DNA of 64,000 nt from Massilioclostridium coli (GTDB lineage: Bacteria; Bacillota; Clostridia; Oscillospirales; Ruminococcaceae), in NCBI RefSeq assembly GCF_900095865.1, contig NZ_FMIZ01000007.1, positions 372,001 through 436,000 on the forward strand, given 5' to 3'. Made by a program: the position numbers and the translations under genes. Shown here one piece after another: positions 25,083 through 35,219 of this stretch (positions are counted from its first letter, which is position 1; every line of letters starts with the position of its first letter). The notes under the pieces were generated by a model. That model had not been told where the DNA came from and searched no databases. It worked only from the letters and a program-made list of their open reading frames with translations.

Positions 25083-28000
25083 TTGAACTCAAAATTTGTA
25101 AAAAAGTTGGCGGCATGCATTGTTGCATCCTGTTTAATGGCAACGGTTGCGGTACCAACTGTTGCAAATGCAGCAGGTGCCAACTACAGTGTTGCGCTAA
25201 CCAGCATTGTGGATACTACCACCAACTACCGTGAAAATCCAATTGGGATTGATACGGATTCCCTGCGTTTTGGCTGGAGAATGGAATCCAACCTGATTGG
25301 TCAGCAACAGGCTGCATATGAAATCAACCTTTATAAAGCTAGTGATAGTTCCAAAGCAATTTGGACAACCGGTAAAGTAGACGATGGCGTTTCTACTGGG
25401 ATTCTCTATAACGGAGAACCGTTAGATGCCACTACAGGCTACAATTGGGTGGTAACTGTTTGGGACGAACAAGGTAAAACATATGTTTCTGACCCAGCTT
25501 ATTTTGAAACAGGTGTTACCAATGAACAGGATTGGAATGCCGCAGAGTTTATCCAACTTCCAGTAAGTTCCGCAGCACCTATTTTTCGCACAGAGCAAAC
25601 AGTGGATGGTACTGTAGACTCCGCCCGTTTGTATATTACTGCGATTGGTGTGTATGAAGCATACATCAATGGAGAACAAGTAGGGAAAATAAATAAAGAT
25701 GGAACCACTACATACCACCATATGAACCCTGGTTATGGAAATGGGACTACCACGATTGGATATGAAACCTATGATGTTACCTCGTATTTAAACGATGATG
25801 CTCCATTCGCACTTTCTATTTTGGCTGGCACTGGTTGGAACGATGGAAAAGGCGATGGCGCCATGGGAAGCACTTCTGGACAGCCAGCAGTAAAAGCCAT
25901 GATGGTAATCAATTATACCGATAAAGATGGCAACCAGCAACAGAAAAAAGTTGCTACCAATACAGAGGATTGGAAGGGGACACTGGATGGTCCAATCACT
26001 GTAAACGGCGTTTTTTATGGGGAAGATTATGATGCTCGTAAAGAAGCAGCCTTGGGTGATTATAAAAATGTGGGTTACGATGATAGTAACTGGCTTTCTT
26101 CCGGTTCTAAAGAACAGACAGATAGCCATATTCTCACGAATACATTTGCTCCTGTAACTACCAAACACCTCCGCCTTTCAGTTTCAGAAACCGGCCCAGC
26201 AACCAGCAACGATAAAGAAAACCGTTTGCAGATTATGGAATTGGAGGCTCTGGATACTGCTGGCAACAATGTTGTAAAAGGCAAGCTTGCAACAGTGAGC
26301 AGCAACCAGGAAGTAGGGGATCAATGGAATGTCGCCAATATGACAGATGGTGACGATGGAACCAAAACAGACTATGGTTATACTTCCGCTATCCTCGGAA
26401 CAGAAGGCCTGGAAGCTTTCCATTCAGATCCACCTTTAACAGTGGATTTTGCGTTTGATCAACCAACTGAATTGGCAAGTTTAAAACTATATTGCCGTAC
26501 TGGTATCGCCTCTGTTACTAATGGGGTTTGCCCAAACTATGCAAAGGTTTACTCCATCCAGGTTTCAGATGATGGTCAGAACTGGAGAGATGTTGTAACA
26601 GATTACGATGCTGGCCGTGTAGAGAATTCTTTCCTGCAAACAACCGGTATTACTACAACAGAATATCCTGGACAAATTATTGCCAGCCGTGGTGATTCTG
26701 GACAAATTGTAGATGCGTTTGAACATCAACCAGTTTCCGTTACCTTATATACAGGGGAAGCAGCTGAGTCCCAATACGAAGGTGGAGAAATTGCAGTAGA
26801 TAACTATTATGCATATCAACCTTCTGAGGATGAACTGTATCAGAATGGTTTTGTACAGGTGCCAGAAGGACAACCAATTTTTGAAAATGGTATTACCCTA
26901 AAAAAAGGTCAGACCATGATTGTAAACATTGGACAGAATATGACTGCAATTCCTGAAATCAGTTTTCAATCTGTTCCAGGTGCAACTGTAAGCATGAAGT
27001 TTGCGGAAATGCTCAATGACGGCAGTTCTGTGGGAAATGGAGCTTTCCAGGCAAATGGTCCAAAAGGTTCCTTATATACCAAGAGTTTGCGTTCCGCACG
27101 CTCAGAAGCACATTATACCTTTGCCACCAATGCGATAGAAACTTATCAGACCAAGATGTCTTTCTTCGGTTACCAGTATGTCCAAATTACCGCAACGGAG
27201 GATGTAACCATTTATTCCATGCGTTCCAGAGCACTTTCTTCGATTAGTGAACAAACTGGACATATTACAACTAACAACGAAGATGTTAACCGTCTATTCT
27301 TAAACGCTTTATATGGACAATTGAGTAACTACTTTACCATCCCAACTGACTGTCCACAACGTGACGAAAGAAAAGGTTGGACAGGGGATGCCCAAGTATT
27401 CGCTCAAACTGGTATCTACAATTTTGACGCCGCATCCTTTATGATTGGTTATCAAGATATGCTTTCTGAATTGACAATGAAGCAAGGCTATCCTGGTGCG
27501 GTTACTTCCCAGTGGGGATGGTTTAATCACTGGGCTTCTGGATGGAGCGATGTCCAGGTGATTTATCCATGGATACTGTATCAGCAAACAGGTGACCGTT
27601 CTGTTTTAGAAACCAATTGGGAAGAAATGAACCACTATATGGATTGGTTGAAAAATAATGAAAGAGCTTCCTATCAGGCACCGGCTATCCAGAGAAATGG
27701 CTTTGGTGACTGGCTTGCATTCCAGGGAACAGGATATGAAGTAATCGCGGATTACTATTATGGTTATGTTACCCAGTTAATGGAACAAATGGCGGGTATT
27801 TTAGGAGATGCTGAAAAACAAAGCTATTATAGCGAACGTTTCGAAAATTTGAAACAAACCTTTTTAAATACTCATGTTTCTTTTAATGATGAGCCACAAT
27901 TAGATCCTACTATTTTTGAACAACCAACTACAGATAATCCTGGTACTAGCAATATCATTACCAATACCTTTAATGAAACTACAGCTAAGTATGTACGGTT

Positions 28001-30119
28001 TACTGTTTCCAGAACAGGACCAGGTACTTCGGATGATAATGAATACTGCCTACAAATGATGGAACTCAATGTATCCAAAGATGGTGGAGAGAACTATGCT
28101 CTTGGTAAATCAGTAGAAGCTTCCAACACCTTTGATTGGGGTACTTCTTGGGGGAATGCTTATTTAACCGATGGCAACACAGAAACTGGTTATTCTTCTG
28201 TGAATAACGGTGGAAATACTCTCACTGGAAATCCAATTACAGTTACAGTTGATTTAGGTCAGGAACAAACCTTTAACCAGATTGGTATTACTTGCCGTAA
28301 CTATGATAAATCCATGGAGACAGGTGTTTGTGTAAACTATCCAAAAGATTATACGATTGAAGTTTCTTCAAATGGTACCGATTGGACTACCATTGGACGT
28401 TTTGCAACCGATAACAAACCAGCAGATAAATTGGTGATTAAATCTGGAACTGGTAGCCCAGTAATGCAAAACAAAGGTGGAAAATATGAGGATAATTCCC
28501 AAACTGCATTGTTGTGGATGCTAAAATTAGGTTACTATACTAGTGACGACATGAAAGATGAAGCGATCCGTTTACTGGTAAAAAATATTAAAAATGAAGA
28601 TCCAGACCCAAGCAGTATCCGTGCCAAATATGGTGAAAATACGTTGTCGGTAGGGTTCTTAGGTTCTAATGTAATTACACCTGTTTTAACCGATAGTGGA
28701 TACTCTGATGTATCTTATGATTTGTTATTGAATGATTCTATGCCATCCTGGTTATTTGAAGTAAAAGCAGGAGCAACTACGATTTGGGAACGCTGGAACT
28801 CTTACGATCCTGAAAATGGATTTGGCGACCAAGAAATGAATTCATTTAACCATTTTTCTTACGGTTCTGTTGCGGAATGGATGTACCAATATATGGTGGG
28901 AATTGATTCCGATATTGAAAATCCAGGATTTAAACACATTATCCTGCAACCAACTTTGGATACTGGAGAAAAATACAATGATCAAAACAGAATTAATACT
29001 GTAAATGGGTCATACGATTCTTATTATGGTCTGATTGAATCTAACTGGACTTCTGACCAGAATCAACTGTCTACTTATCACGCAGTAATTCCAGCAAACA
29101 CAACTTCTACGTTGTATTTACCAGTTTCTGCTGATAAGATGGAAGGCTTTACAGCAATTTCTGGTGTTACTTTTGTGGGAATGACAGAACATAATGGAAT
29201 TGAAGTAGCACAGTTTGAATTAGTATCCGGTGGATATGATTTTGCTGTACAGAATGGAAAAGTAGTAGCTTCGATTGCGGATGGCTATGTAACAGAGGAT
29301 GCTGAACCATCCGATACAGATAAAACAATCCTAGATGCTGTGATTACCTATGCAGAAAATGCAAAAGCAAGTGGAGAATATGACAATGCCATCGAATCGG
29401 TACAAAAGTCCTTTGATAAAGCATTGGAAGAAGCAAAAACAATAGCAGCAGATCATAATGCAAGCCAGGAAACAATTAACCAAGCATGGAAAACCCTGTT
29501 GAATGAAATTCACAAACTAGGCTTTGTAGCAGGGGATAAAACAACATTGGCATCCTTAATCGAAGCAGCAAACGGAATCAACGCGGAACTTGACCGTTAT
29601 GTAGAAACAGGCAAAGCAGAATTTACAGCAGCATTAGAAGCGGCACAAGCAGTATACCAAGATGGAGACGCTATGCAGACAGAAGTAAATGAAGCAGCGG
29701 ACAACCTGTTAAACGCAATGTTGAATCTGAGATACAAAGCAGATAAATCCATCCTGGAAGAAGTACTTGCAGAAGCCAATAAGATAGATGCGAACGCATA
29801 CACAGAAGAAAGCTATGCAGTATTACAAACAGCAATAGCGGAAGCGAATGAAGTAATGGCAAATGAAAATGCAAGCCAAGAAGAAGTAAATACAGCAGTA
29901 GCAAATATACGGGCTGCCATGGATGGCTTAGTAGCAGTAGAAGGTGGAACAACAGAAACACCATCTACAAAACCAACAGAAGAAGGAGTACAGACAGGAC
30001 AGGAAACGACGACAACCAAAGCGAATGCAGCAAAAACAGGAGACTTTGCCCCAATTGCAGGTATTGCAACAATAGCAATCGCTGGTATGACATTGATCCT
30101 TTCCAGAAAGAAAAAATAG
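25083..30119 (+). CDS. Secreted wall-anchored GH78 alpha-L-rhamnosidase with discoidin and FIVAR modules
   Basis: A 1678-residue enzyme. A signal peptide (to VANAAG) is followed by the N-terminal Ig-like and rhamnosidase N domains (about 30-340), a discoidin (F5/8 C, CBM32-like) module (about 365-515), further beta domains, and the (alpha/alpha)6 catalytic barrel. The barrel has the GH78 acid motif DCPQRDERKGWTGDAQ (about 755-770) and the later TTIWERWNSYDP. A second discoidin module (about 950-1110) interrupts the barrel between its early helices and the EDNSQTALLW helix. Three FIVAR repeats, a Thr/Glu-rich spacer and a sorting signal (AAKTGDF, hydrophobic helix, SRKKK) end the protein. TTG 25083 follows GGAGGAGAGG; the ATG at 25068 overlaps this site. 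It removes terminal alpha-L-rhamnose at the cell surface. Confidence 0.93.
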   Translation: MNSKFVKKLAACIVASCLMATVAVPTVANAAGANYSVALTSIVDTTTNYRENPIGIDTDSLRFGWRMESNLIGQQQAAYEINLYKASDSSKAIWTTGKVDDGVSTGILYNGEPLDATTGYNWVVTVWDEQGKTYVSDPAYFETGVTNEQDWNAAEFIQLPVSSAAPIFRTEQTVDGTVDSARLYITAIGVYEAYINGEQVGKINKDGTTTYHHMNPGYGNGTTTIGYETYDVTSYLNDDAPFALSILAGTGWNDGKGDGAMGSTSGQPAVKAMMVINYTDKDGNQQQKKVATNTEDWKGTLDGPITVNGVFYGEDYDARKEAALGDYKNVGYDDSNWLSSGSKEQTDSHILTNTFAPVTTKHLRLSVSETGPATSNDKENRLQIMELEALDTAGNNVVKGKLATVSSNQEVGDQWNVANMTDGDDGTKTDYGYTSAILGTEGLEAFHSDPPLTVDFAFDQPTELASLKLYCRTGIASVTNGVCPNYAKVYSIQVSDDGQNWRDVVTDYDAGRVENSFLQTTGITTTEYPGQIIASRGDSGQIVDAFEHQPVSVTLYTGEAAESQYEGGEIAVDNYYAYQPSEDELYQNGFVQVPEGQPIFENGITLKKGQTMIVNIGQNMTAIPEISFQSVPGATVSMKFAEMLNDGSSVGNGAFQANGPKGSLYTKSLRSARSEAHYTFATNAIETYQTKMSFFGYQYVQITATEDVTIYSMRSRALSSISEQTGHITTNNEDVNRLFLNALYGQLSNYFTIPTDCPQRDERKGWTGDAQVFAQTGIYNFDAASFMIGYQDMLSELTMKQGYPGAVTSQWGWFNHWASGWSDVQVIYPWILYQQTGDRSVLETNWEEMNHYMDWLKNNERASYQAPAIQRNGFGDWLAFQGTGYEVIADYYYGYVTQLMEQMAGILGDAEKQSYYSERFENLKQTFLNTHVSFNDEPQLDPTIFEQPTTDNPGTSNIITNTFNETTAKYVRFTVSRTGPGTSDDNEYCLQMMELNVSKDGGENYALGKSVEASNTFDWGTSWGNAYLTDGNTETGYSSVNNGGNTLTGNPITVTVDLGQEQTFNQIGITCRNYDKSMETGVCVNYPKDYTIEVSSNGTDWTTIGRFATDNKPADKLVIKSGTGSPVMQNKGGKYEDNSQTALLWMLKLGYYTSDDMKDEAIRLLVKNIKNEDPDPSSIRAKYGENTLSVGFLGSNVITPVLTDSGYSDVSYDLLLNDSMPSWLFEVKAGATTIWERWNSYDPENGFGDQEMNSFNHFSYGSVAEWMYQYMVGIDSDIENPGFKHIILQPTLDTGEKYNDQNRINTVNGSYDSYYGLIESNWTSDQNQLSTYHAVIPANTTSTLYLPVSADKMEGFTAISGVTFVGMTEHNGIEVAQFELVSGGYDFAVQNGKVVASIADGYVTEDAEPSDTDKTILDAVITYAENAKASGEYDNAIESVQKSFDKALEEAKTIAADHNASQETINQAWKTLLNEIHKLGFVAGDKTTLASLIEAANGINAELDRYVETGKAEFTAALEAAQAVYQDGDAMQTEVNEAADNLLNAMLNLRYKADKSILEEVLAEANKIDANAYTEESYAVLQTAIAEANEVMANENASQEEVNTAVANIRAAMDGLVAVEGGTTETPSTKPTEEGVQTGQETTTTKANAAKTGDFAPIAGIATIAIAGMTLILSRKKK

Positions 30120-30134
30120 TTTTATCTTCTCTTT
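29349..30134 (+). repeat. 786-bp direct repeat, copy 1 (FIVAR and sorting-signal module)
   Basis: This segment matches 34449-35234 without gaps, offset 5100 bp. It covers three FIVAR repeats, the wall spacer, the sorting signal, the stop codon and 15 bases beyond. Differences cluster around 29770-29910; the first and last parts are almost identical at DNA level. Confidence 0.9.
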
Positions 30135-30147
30135 CTCTTTTTAAATA

Positions 30148-30182
30148 AAAATAAGGGAATCCAATATGGATTCCCTTATTTT
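30148..30182. terminator. Perfect 16-bp terminator
   Basis: AAAATAAGGGAATCCA (30148-30163) pairs with TGGATTCCCTTATTTT (30167-30182), between the GH78 gene and the convergent third AraC gene. Confidence 0.9.
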
Positions 30183-30193
30183 TTGCTACTATT

Positions 30194-31231
30194 TTATCCG
30201 TATGATTGGTGGTTTTTCCGATACTGTGCTGGCGTACAATGGAAATATTCTTTAAACGCCCGCTCAAAAGTACTTCTTTGGGAATATCCAACTAATTCTG
30301 GCAGATCATTCAGTGAAATATCCGTTTTGGAAAGATACTGACATGCATGGACGAGACGATAATTTTGCAAGGTTTCCCGAAATGTTCTACCCGTTTCCTT
30401 TAAAATAAAGTCGCTGATTGAACGTGAAGAATAGTGAAAATGTTCTGCCAGTTTTTCTAATGTAATTGTTTGATAGTGGACATTAATATAAGTAAGCAGA
30501 ATAGAAATATCAATATTGTTTCGGCGCATTATGGTACGAGATAATTTATGTGTATAACTTCTTGCCAGGTCAGATAATAGGCAACTAAAATAAGATGCCA
30601 ATATATCCTGGCTAAAACTATCATTCTTTTTGTATTCATACAACATTTGTATAACAATCATTGGGGCAATGGTAGTCTGTTCTTTTTTAAAAACAACGTG
30701 TTTCTGGTTACTATTTGGGTTATACAAGGCATCCATGAAGAACCCAGTAATTAAATCATTATTATCCACCATACTCAAAAAGGTTTGTTCAAATAATTTT
30801 TTCCGGATTAAAATATTGATGACTACATCTCCATCATCCGGTGTTCTCATACTGTGGATGGCCTTTGGAGAATAAAGACCAATATCTCCTTGGTGGAATT
30901 CCACTGGTACTTCATCAATTGTACTAATGCATTTTCCAGAATAAACATAAAATAGCTCAAAAAATTCATGTTGATGAACCATGTTCTGCCGTCCCGCCAA
31001 ATTATATTTTAAATCCCTATTGGTTATTTGATCTATACTAATGTGGATTAATTCATGTTTCAAAAAATATTGTTTTTCTGAAAAAATAAAATAGGGGACT
31101 TTATTTTTTTGCAAAAAATTTTCCATAATAGTGCCATAATCGATTTTAGAAAAATCAAATTTGACTGGTGGTCCATATTCATTTTTGTTTTGTGCAATAT
31201 ATTCTCTTACCTCTTTAAATATTTGTTCCAT
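30194..31231 (-). CDS. AraC-family regulator (third paralogue)
   Basis: A 345-residue paralogue of the two regulators upstream. The cupin-like part shows VHQHEFFELFYVYSGKC and HQGDIGLYSPKAIHSM; the AraC part shows TLEKLAEHFHYSSRSISDFI and SLNDLPELVGYSQRSTFERAF, ending TPAQYRKN. It is divergent from the second GH106 gene across 166 bases, repeating the arrangement at 24-25 kb. The GH106 side has TATAAT at 31306-31311 but a poor -35 (TATCTT), as expected for a promoter that needs an activator. Confidence 0.92.
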   Translation of the reverse strand: MEQIFKEVREYIAQNKNEYGPPVKFDFSKIDYGTIMENFLQKNKVPYFIFSEKQYFLKHELIHISIDQITNRDLKYNLAGRQNMVHQHEFFELFYVYSGKCISTIDEVPVEFHQGDIGLYSPKAIHSMRTPDDGDVVINILIRKKLFEQTFLSMVDNNDLITGFFMDALYNPNSNQKHVVFKKEQTTIAPMIVIQMLYEYKKNDSFSQDILASYFSCLLSDLARSYTHKLSRTIMRRNNIDISILLTYINVHYQTITLEKLAEHFHYSSRSISDFILKETGRTFRETLQNYRLVHACQYLSKTDISLNDLPELVGYSQRSTFERAFKEYFHCTPAQYRKNHQSYG

Positions 31232-31397
31232 TTTTTATCCTCAAATTTCCGAAAATGATATAAATGTTTTCTGGTTAAGAAATATCTTTCTAATTGTAAT
31301 TATTGTATAATACAAACAAAGACATGTCAACAGAAATCGTTTATAAACTACAAGCAATCCTGATCAGGTAATTTTTTATGAATGTGAGGGAAAATAA

Positions 31398-34300
31398 ATG
31401 AAGAATATGGTTAAAAAAGGGGTTGCTATCTGCTTAGCTGCTCTAATGGTAGGCTCTACTACTTCTGTATTTGCAGTAGATTCTTCCAATTCAACAACAG
31501 AAAATTCCTTTTTACAAGAATTTAAGGACCCATCCGGCGAAAATCGCCCAAAGACAAGGTGGTGGGTTCCAGGTTCCCATATGACAAAATCAGAAATTGA
31601 AACAGAAATCAAATCCATGTCTGAAGCTGGATTTGGCGGTGCAGAAATTGTACCAGTTTCTACTGGTGGAGAAGGTGGTGATTCCATTGATTGGGGCACA
31701 GACCAATGGAATGAAATGATTAAACATATGCTCCAAGTAGCTGGAAAATATGATTTTACTATTGATTTTACTATGACTCCGGCATGGCCTTTGGCTCTAC
31801 CTACTATCAAAGATTTAGACGACCCAAACTCAGGAGCACAAATGGAAGTGGACGCCAATCATGTGGATGGTATCACCAAAGAGAATCCATACAGCGGAAA
31901 AGTCCCTGTAGCTACAGAACTAGACGCTGGAACTCCTGTTCTACTGGCTGTTACCGTAGCAAAATATGTGGATAAGGAAAATAATATTTTAGATTATGAT
32001 TCCGCTCAAACATTAAATATGGAAACCCAGGTTGTTCAAAACAGCGATGACCCAACCGACTATACAGTAAACTTTACTCCAGAAGATGATGGGGAATATG
32101 TATTATTTGGCTGGTGGCAACATCCTTCTGGAGAACAGAAATATGGAAACTATCAAGTAGACCATTTTGGAAAAGCAGGTTCCCAGGCAATTATTGATTA
32201 CTGGGAAAATAATCTCCTTCCATACTACGGAGAAGATTTTAAAAATGCCTCCGCTTTGTTTATTGATTCCTTGGAATTTACTACTCATCTCGATTGGACC
32301 TTGGGTCTTTTAGACGATTTTAAAGCATATAAAAATTATGATATCACTGCCTATTTACCAGCAGTTTATGATACCGATTCACAGGGCAATTATAGTGGAG
32401 AACCACAACCAGACTTCCAATTTAATAAAAATAGCGATGCCCTACAAAATGATTATAAAGATACATTAACCCAGTTGTATATCGAAAACCATCTAAAACC
32501 ATTATCCGAATTCTGTGAAAAACACGGGGTAGATCTCCGTTACCAGACTTCGTATGGAAAGAGTTTGGAACTACCGCAAACAGCAATGTATGTGGATATT
32601 CCGGAAACTGAAACATTATATGGTAAAGATATTATCGACTTTTATCGTTTACAATCCGGTGCAGTACATATGACGGATAAAGAGATTTATTCGATTGAAG
32701 CTTCTCCAGAACAAAATATTTCTATTGACTTAGGAAGTTTTGTTTACAATATGTTCCGTGGAAATGGTGAAGAAGGGGCTGGCAACTACCAGCAAACCTG
32801 GGATGACCAGATGTGGCATGTTCAGCGGGCATTTGCAGGTGGGGTCAACCAGATTGTATTCCACGGTCATTCCTATAACGGACAATACGATGGAGAAGGT
32901 AATGAAAATGGTTATGTAGCGGGAACTCAATGGCCTGGGTTTGAAGGATTTGGTGCAAATTCTTGGTCGAATAGTTGGGGTGACCGTATTCCAAGCTGGA
33001 AACATGCACAAAGTTATACCGATTATATTGCTCGTAATCAATATATCTTGCGCCAAGGCGAATCAAAAGTAGATTTAGCAATTTATGCACAAAGATATTT
33101 TGAAAAAATTGATTTTTCAGGAGCGGAAAAGGTATACAAGGACGACGAATTGTTAACTCAAAACGGCTATACCTATGATTTTGTTAGCCCATCTGCCTTA
33201 TCCCTGGAAAATGCTGTTGTTTCCAATGGACGTTTGGATGCATCTGGCCCTGCTTATAAAGCTATCATTTTAAATCAGCAGGAAACTTTAACTGTAGATG
33301 CTGCCAACCAGTTGTTAAACTATGCAAAACAGGGCTTCCCTATCATTATTGTTGGAGATGCCCCTTCTCAGGATGCTTTCTGTGAAAATGCCGATATTGC
33401 TGGTATTGTATCCGAAATTATGGCTTGTGACTCTGTTGTCCAAGTATCCGACACTGCTTCTGTCCCACAGGCATTGGAACAGTTAGGCGTTACACCAGAT
33501 GTTTCTTACAGCCAACAGGATTATGTAATCAATGTCCATCGCCAAACAGATTCTACTGATTTCTATTACCTTTATAATTATGGCAATGCGGATAACTATC
33601 CAACTGCAAAAGAGATTCAGCCTGTTACAACTGAAGTAACCTTACAAGGTTCTGGAATACCATATTTCCTCAATACCTGGACTGGTGAAGTTACCCCTGT
33701 AAGCCAATATACCCGCAATGGTAATAGTGTTACCATCCCTGTTACGATCGCTGGAAACGATTCCATTATGGTTGCATTGACCAATGAAGATTGGGGTCAG
33801 GAACATTCTACCTATGTAACTAAATCAAACCTGGATACAGAATTTGACGGACAAACTATACTGGCAAAATCATATGAAGCTGGTACAGAAACAGTTACCT
33901 TAAGTAATAACAAGAAGGTTTTAGTCGAGACAGAACAAGTTGCTGCCCCAATGGAACTTTCCAGCTGGAACCTGTCTGTAGAAAGCTGGAGTAAAGGGGA
34001 TACCCCAACAGATACCAAGAAAACAACAATTGATGTTGGTACGGTAGACGGATTAAAACCATGGACAGAAATCTCTGGTTTAGAAAATGTATCTGGAATC
34101 GGAACCTATACAACCAGCTTTAACCTGGAACAAGGCTGGGAAGAAGGCACAGGAGCTATCATCAGTTTAGGGGATGTAGTGGATTCCTATCAAATTTATG
34201 TAAATGGAACACAGGTACCAGTAAGTCAGATTGACACTACTATTGATATTGGAAAATATCTAAAATTCGGAGAGAACACCATTACAGTAGAAGTTGCTTC

Positions 34301-35219
34301 CACTTTATTGAATGCAGTTTTAGTAGCAAATCCAACTGATACCAGAAAACCAGATGAATATGGAATGATGGGACCAGTTGTATTAACTCCATACCAGGTA
34401 ACAGAAATTGAATTAGTGGACAAAGGGATTTTAAATTCTGTCATTGCTTATGCAGAAAATGCAAAAGCAAGTGGAGAATATGACAATGCTATTGAAAGCG
34501 TACAGAAATCCTTTGATAAAGCGTTGGAAGAAGCAAAAACAATAGCAGCAGATCATAATGCAAGCCAAGAAACAATTAACCAAGCATGGAAAACCCTGTT
34601 GAACGAAATTCACAAACTAGGCTTTGTAGCAGGGGATAAAACAACATTGGCATCCTTAATCGAAGCAGCAAACGGAATCAACGCGGAACTTGACCGTTAT
34701 GTAGAAACAGGCAAAGCGGAATTCACTGCAGCATTAGAAGCGGCACAGGCAGTATACCAAGATGGAGACGCTATGCAGGCAGAAGTAAATGAAGCAGCGG
34801 ACAACCTGTTAAACGCAATGTTGAACTTGAGATACAAAGCAGATAAGTCCATCCTGGAAGAAGTCCTTGCAGAAGCAAGCAAAGTGGATGCAAACGCATA
34901 CACAGAAGAAAGCTATGCAACACTTCAAGCAGCAGTAGAAAAAGCGAATGAAGTAATGGCGGATGAAAACGCAAGCCAAGAAGAAGTAAATACAGCAGTA
35001 GCAAATGTACAGGCTGCCATGGATGGCTTAGTAGCAGTAGAAGGTGGAACAACAGAAACACCATCTACAAAACCAACAGAAGAAGGAGTACAGACAGGAC
35101 AGGAAACGACGACAACCAAAGCGAATGCAGCAAAAACAGGAGACTTTGTCCCAATTGCAGGTATTGCAACAATAGCAATCGCTGGTATAACATTGATCCT
35201 TTCCAGAAAGAAAAAATAG
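31398..35219 (+). CDS. Secreted wall-anchored GH106-type alpha-L-rhamnosidase with FIVAR tail
   Basis: A 1273-residue surface enzyme. A signal peptide (MKNMVKKGVAICLAALMVG to VFAVDS) precedes the GH106 catalytic part starting RPKTRWWVPGSHM and EIKSMSEAGFGGAEIVPVS, then regions shared with the first GH106 protein (GGVNQIVFHGHSYN, QWPGFEGFG, QYILRQGESKVDLAIYAQR). A galactose-binding-like sandwich (GIGTYTTSFNLEQG, YQIYVNGTQVP) follows, then three FIVAR repeats, a spacer and the sorting signal AAKTGDF-helix-SRKKK, nearly identical to those of the GH78 protein. GAGGGAAAATAA precedes the ATG. It should act on rhamnose-containing glycans at the cell wall, side by side with the other two enzymes. Confidence 0.87.
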   Translation: MKNMVKKGVAICLAALMVGSTTSVFAVDSSNSTTENSFLQEFKDPSGENRPKTRWWVPGSHMTKSEIETEIKSMSEAGFGGAEIVPVSTGGEGGDSIDWGTDQWNEMIKHMLQVAGKYDFTIDFTMTPAWPLALPTIKDLDDPNSGAQMEVDANHVDGITKENPYSGKVPVATELDAGTPVLLAVTVAKYVDKENNILDYDSAQTLNMETQVVQNSDDPTDYTVNFTPEDDGEYVLFGWWQHPSGEQKYGNYQVDHFGKAGSQAIIDYWENNLLPYYGEDFKNASALFIDSLEFTTHLDWTLGLLDDFKAYKNYDITAYLPAVYDTDSQGNYSGEPQPDFQFNKNSDALQNDYKDTLTQLYIENHLKPLSEFCEKHGVDLRYQTSYGKSLELPQTAMYVDIPETETLYGKDIIDFYRLQSGAVHMTDKEIYSIEASPEQNISIDLGSFVYNMFRGNGEEGAGNYQQTWDDQMWHVQRAFAGGVNQIVFHGHSYNGQYDGEGNENGYVAGTQWPGFEGFGANSWSNSWGDRIPSWKHAQSYTDYIARNQYILRQGESKVDLAIYAQRYFEKIDFSGAEKVYKDDELLTQNGYTYDFVSPSALSLENAVVSNGRLDASGPAYKAIILNQQETLTVDAANQLLNYAKQGFPIIIVGDAPSQDAFCENADIAGIVSEIMACDSVVQVSDTASVPQALEQLGVTPDVSYSQQDYVINVHRQTDSTDFYYLYNYGNADNYPTAKEIQPVTTEVTLQGSGIPYFLNTWTGEVTPVSQYTRNGNSVTIPVTIAGNDSIMVALTNEDWGQEHSTYVTKSNLDTEFDGQTILAKSYEAGTETVTLSNNKKVLVETEQVAAPMELSSWNLSVESWSKGDTPTDTKKTTIDVGTVDGLKPWTEISGLENVSGIGTYTTSFNLEQGWEEGTGAIISLGDVVDSYQIYVNGTQVPVSQIDTTIDIGKYLKFGENTITVEVASTLLNAVLVANPTDTRKPDEYGMMGPVVLTPYQVTEIELVDKGILNSVIAYAENAKASGEYDNAIESVQKSFDKALEEAKTIAADHNASQETINQAWKTLLNEIHKLGFVAGDKTTLASLIEAANGINAELDRYVETGKAEFTAALEAAQAVYQDGDAMQAEVNEAADNLLNAMLNLRYKADKSILEEVLAEASKVDANAYTEESYATLQAAVEKANEVMADENASQEEVNTAVANVQAAMDGLVAVEGGTTETPSTKPTEEGVQTGQETTTTKANAAKTGDFVPIAGIATIAIAGITLILSRKKK

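Noticed and set aside
29671-29964. Leu-rich minus-strand ORF inside the FIVAR region (repeated at 34771-35064)
   Set aside because: It is the complement of Glu/Ala-rich coding repeats; the low-complexity Leu/His pattern follows from codon composition.
31322-31345. Possible catabolite-response element before the second GH106 gene (CAGAAATCGTTTATA)
   Set aside because: It departs from the cre consensus at its first conserved base and has no counterpart before the other two enzyme genes.
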